DNA from: Mesostigma viride
Taxonomy: Eukaryota > Streptophyta > Mesostigmatophyceae > Mesostigmatales > Mesostigmataceae
Length of the DNA: 55,132 nt
Direction of reading: 5' to 3'
Assembly (NCBI GenBank): GCA_009746045.1
Contig: RPFO01000966.1
Span: 1-55,132 of the forward strand
Numbering within the stretch: the stretch's first letter is position 1; every line of letters begins with the position of its first letter. The position numbers were made by a program, and so were the translations under genes. This document shows, piece after piece, positions 51,831 through 55,132 of the stretch. A model generated the notes under the pieces. That model searched no databases, had not been told where the DNA came from, and saw only the letters and a program-made list of their open reading frames with translations.

Positions 51831-54800
51831 CGACGGGAACCGAGCGATGGCCGTGTCTTTGCGGACTATCACCGCCCGCTCGATGACGGGACGCTGGAGT
51901 CGTGAGACGACGTCGTTAAACCGCTGGTGATCGCCCACCAGAGTGGCTGTGGCGTGCGCGCAGAAAGACGGCAAGGCCTTGGACGCGGACGAGAAGAGGG
52001 AAGCTCGGACGACCTGCGCGTCCACATCGCCGACCGCAAGATCGCTCCGCCGGGCCGCAGCGCTCTGGCTGGGAGGACACCGAGTTGGCAGGGAGGAGGG
52101 AGGCTCCTGCAGTTCAACTGCATCTTCACGAGGTGGAGACGGTGTACGACATCGGTCGACGTTTGTGGCTTCTCTTGCAGGGATGCGGGTGAGTCAATCG
52201 CAGCAGCCCGGCATAGCTTATCCACGATCACGCGAGGAGGAAAAGAACCCCAGATGGCCGATGTTCGTTACATGTACATGCGTGTGCTCTCTCCTCTGCT
52301 CCGGCTCCTCATCGTTCCATCGGCTTCCTAATCCGTGTATATTTTTTTGCGTCCCCGCAGGCGTCGGTTCCGCCCGGTGACCGGCACTCTCAACGGCTTC
52401 TCGCGCGCCATCAAGGACATCCGAGGGTAGCGGTGCGAGGCGCAAGGCAAGGGGGCAGGGAAGTTTCAACGAGGAGACGTGGGATCCGCACGAAGACCTG
52501 GACCATCTCGGTCCGGCGACCGGCCGCGCCTTGGGCCAGGCCGCCGGCAAGTCATGGCCGGCAAGTACCCCGCCGAGAAACTCGTGCTGGACTTCTCCGA
52601 GATCCGCCCGGTGGAGACCGGCTCTCGGCTATAGCTGGACTCGTGATTGTTTGCAGCGTAAACGCATCTCGCATTGATATTAAAGGAAATATAACCTTTA
52701 CCCTTCTTGTGTTCCGGGCCAAGGAGGATGTGTGTTTGTATAAGTAATCTTTGGATGATTTCTTCTTCGTGTATGATTTCCGTACATCACAGGCCACTTT
52801 GTGGTCGAATTTGCCACAAGTGCCGTATTGTCCATGTCATGCCATCACGCAACAAGTTTGTCAGATATTCCTGTATAGGCACGATCGAAATCCGAGATTA
52901 TGAAGTGTGTGGTTGCCTTTTGGGATTTTATTCTGTGCAAGATTTGTAGAATCCTCACGCGGACAATCGTCTGGAGATAACATTCCGGGTAACAAAACCG
53001 GCATTGGCGTTTGAACGAGTTATGATCGCACGTATGTCCCTTCCTTTACACTCCCTTGCACCTTGCTTTGTTGCTGGTCGTGCGAGCACGTGGCAAGTCA
53101 CCAACAGGCATCTTTGCGCGGCATTGTGGATGAAATAGAACGCTCCCCCGCATTCCTTGCTCGACCTCGGACTTCCGTGGGACCAACCTTGCAACGTATA
53201 CATGCCGCCTCGTACTCTGTTTGTGGTTCGCATATGTGCGGTCCCGGGCAACGAACACATTGTTCTCTTGCCGCTTTCCGGTCACAATGCAATGCCCCGC
53301 CATTCTTTGCGCCATCAGTAATCGACCAAAATCGTTTATTCAACTTGAACGCCGCATTATGTGCAGAGTCGGCCGACACGCAGATCGCGGTCGCTTTCGA
53401 GAAGATCGCCGCGCATTTCATGTCGGAGCGCGCGGACAGCTGCTGACGAAGATGGACATCCTCGACGTGGGAACACCTGGGACGATGTTGAGCAGCGGCG
53501 TCGGCGGAGATCGCGCTGTTCGACACGGCCAGACCGGAGTGGAGGGAATTCGCGTCTTCCAGAAGGAAGTGGTGTAGGTGTCTCACCACCCAGCAGTCCA
53601 ACAACAGTCTTGTGTTCCACCTCCCAAGCCGACGAGGGAGCAGCTCGAGGAGAGCTTCGAGACATGCAGGACTCGGGCGGGTCGAGCCGGCATGCTCCAA
53701 CCTGGAGGTCGCGAAGAGGCGCGCGCCCTGGTGTCCGCGATGCAACCCGTGTGGGTAATCAGATTCACCCAACTTCGACCGCCAATCAGATACAATGAAC
53801 ATGGGGTTTTAGTGATACATAATCCAGCGCCACCGCATTGTACATAAACCCTTTGTTCCGTGCTCGACAAATACCTTTCCCTCCGCAATCTTGCAATAGG
53901 CGCTGTAATTCGGTCGTGTTGCATCTTGGGCCTCTTTTACCTCGCGGCGACGTTTTTTCCCTTGAACAAACGCAGTGAGATCCTCCTCGGGACAAGTCCT
54001 TCTGCAAACTCACGGAGATCAACCTGGCTGGCGTTCATCGGGGGGACAAGCGGGCGGGGAGGCCGCCATCGTCTTTGGCCGCGAGGTGAACTACGATCGG
54101 ACGACTGGTGGACTTGCGGGACGAGATCTGGCAAGAGGCGGGCACCTGCACAACCAGTTCCTGGCACCTGTGCCGGCGTGGGGGCTGACGGGCATCGCTT
54201 CGCGTCCGACTTGCAGCCGACGACTTCAGGAGGATGAAGAACGTGCGCGGTGGAGGCGCGGGCCTACTCGATGCCGAGGGAGTTGAGAAGCCGCTGCCGA
54301 AGAACGTGACGTGCATCAAGCCGAGCGGTACGCTGTCGAAGTGTGATGTCGACGTCCGAATGGCGGCCGAGGTGCCCGAAGGCGTGCACAAGCCGCTGGG
54401 AAGTACATCTTTCAACAACATCACGTTGACAGCAAGCACGACCCCTGGTGGGACAGGTCCGTGCCGCGGGCTACGCGTGATGGACAAGCCCTTCGAGAGC
54501 GAGTCGGGTCCTCGTGACGCTTCCCCATCTCTTTCGTCAACGTTGCCGTTCACCAAGAAGACCTTGGAAAGGAAGGACGGGACTCGTGTCGAGTGGGGTG
54601 AACCTGGAGAAGGCCTCCAGCAGCTGGACAGGTACCTCTCCCTCATGGAAAACTGGTGGAGCAGGAACGTCAGTGCCACCGTTTTCCTACGACCCGGACG
54701 AAGCCCCTCCATCGGCTCCTGGTCTCGTAAGCGGCCACTGGGACTCGGTAGTCAGGGCGTCCCTTCTTCACAGGGCCGACCGACAAGAACGGCGGACCTG

Positions 54801-55013
54801 GGACGCTACCTCCCTCAGGAGGTTGGTGACCAAGAACAGTACGAGGGGTTACGTCGCGTCCCTGAAGCCGTCGGTCTACCGCAGGGAATCGTCCACATGG
54901 ACGCGGCGGTAGACGGAGGGGAGTGCGCGGGTGGCGCGTGCCCCGTGAATATCCCGAATTACGGTATGCGATGGCCCACCCCAAACGCGGGAAAGAATGT
55001 CCAAGAGGAGTAG
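51831..55013 (+). pseudogene. Broken copy of the class II ribonucleotide reductase gene
   Basis: Same exon-intron layout: intron 1 at about 52189-52360, intron 2 at 52643-53366 with the antisense HNH gene, intron 3 at 53755-53975. The C-terminal 'ECAGGACPVN' and stop at 55011-55013 are readable. Its intron 1 acceptor region (GCAG then GCGTCGG) complements a missing base in copy 1. Indels break every exon. Confidence 0.75.
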
Positions 55014-55084
55014 GAGGGGTCGTACAAGGCATCGCGTCGATCGAGACCCACGGTGCTGGATTATTCAGCGAAAACAGTCGTCTT

Positions 55085-55132
55085 TTCCGCCCCCTCCTTC
55101 TCCTCGCCCCGAGCGAAGAAGGAGGGGCGGAA
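55085..55132. other. Terminal GC-rich inverted repeat (possible hairpin end)
   Basis: ttccgccccctccttct at 55085-55101 is the reverse complement of agaaggaggggcggaa at 55117-55132, apart from one extra C. About 15 bases form the loop. This sequence is absent after the first copy's reductase, where the second copy begins instead. It may be a hairpin telomere, or a read that turned back at a DNA end. Confidence 0.5.

Larger units (their letters stand above)
46953..55091 (+). repeat. Second, error-rich copy of the 8.17 kb tandem repeat
   Basis: The copy follows 38778-46952 in order and orientation over its full length. Differences are overwhelmingly single-base insertions or deletions, equally frequent in coding and noncoding DNA, with few substitutions. 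It leaves every gene in the copy broken. That profile fits uncorrected long-read sequence. A true decaying duplication would show more substitutions and longer deletions. Confidence 0.8.

Noticed and set aside
46953-55091. A genuinely decayed gene duplication
   Set aside because: Differences are nearly all one-base indels, equally common in coding and noncoding sequence. This fits sequencing error better, though not proven.
55085-55132. Rho-independent terminator for the reductase copy
   Set aside because: No T-run follows and the sequence ends there. The host is eukaryotic-type; a terminal hairpin or read artefact fits better.

Overview
The window looks like one end of a GC-rich contig from a large nucleocytoplasmic DNA virus (Nucleocytoviricota), with unknown order and host. 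The hallmark genes read from the sequence are: the N-terminus of a double-jelly-roll major capsid protein running off the left edge; a D5-type SF3 helicase; a separate AEP/UL52-type primase; a VLTF2-like FCS zinc-finger factor; an A22/RuvC-type Holliday junction resolvase; a YqaJ-type exonuclease; a T7 gp2.5-like single-stranded DNA-binding protein; and several families of unknown function that are typical of these viruses. Genes are dense on both strands and often divergent, with 30-50 bp AT-rich gaps that hold TATA-like elements. I saw no tRNA, rRNA, CRISPR array or insertion sequence.

Layout. 1-2.9 kb: capsid protein, a proline-rich membrane protein and small zinc or membrane proteins. 3-4.1 kb: a NifS-type cysteine desulfurase with its catalytic residues present. 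4.1-10.6 kb: a transcription factor, an HNH nuclease, the SSB and membrane proteins, one with a myristoylation signal. 10.6-18.7 kb: a SET-domain protein with exact internal repeats, a RING/TRAF-like zinc-finger gene overlapping an F-box-like gene, and a very repetitive 829-residue protein. 18.9-31.7 kb: replication and recombination genes among small unknowns, including a SLATT-like two-membrane-segment protein divergent from the primase. 32.1-38.5 kb: a giant LamG-like fibre protein and a smaller fibre-like protein. 38.6-46.9 kb: membrane proteins, a BRO-like gene and a B12-dependent (class II, RTPR-type) ribonucleotide reductase interrupted by three GT-AG introns. The second intron holds an HNH endonuclease gene on the opposite strand and the third holds the remains of a similar gene.

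From about 46,953 to 55,091 the sequence repeats 38,778-46,952 as a direct tandem copy. The differences are almost all one-base insertions and deletions, which fits uncorrected long-read sequence or a collapsed terminal structure better than evolved divergence. The window ends in a GC-rich inverted repeat that could be a genome-end hairpin. Five genes outside the repeat are broken once each at a C or G run of 4-7 bases, and in each case one extra base in the run would restore the frame. I treat these as probable base-calling errors.

The most interesting regulatory signal is a set of TTTCCCGCC or TTTCGCGC motifs, which match the eukaryotic E2F/DP consensus TTTSSCGC. Six tandem copies (three perfect) lie before the primase, two before the D5 helicase and two before an unknown gene at 39,347. 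With the spliceosomal-type introns in the reductase, this suggests that the replication genes are read in, or tuned to, a host nucleus in S phase.
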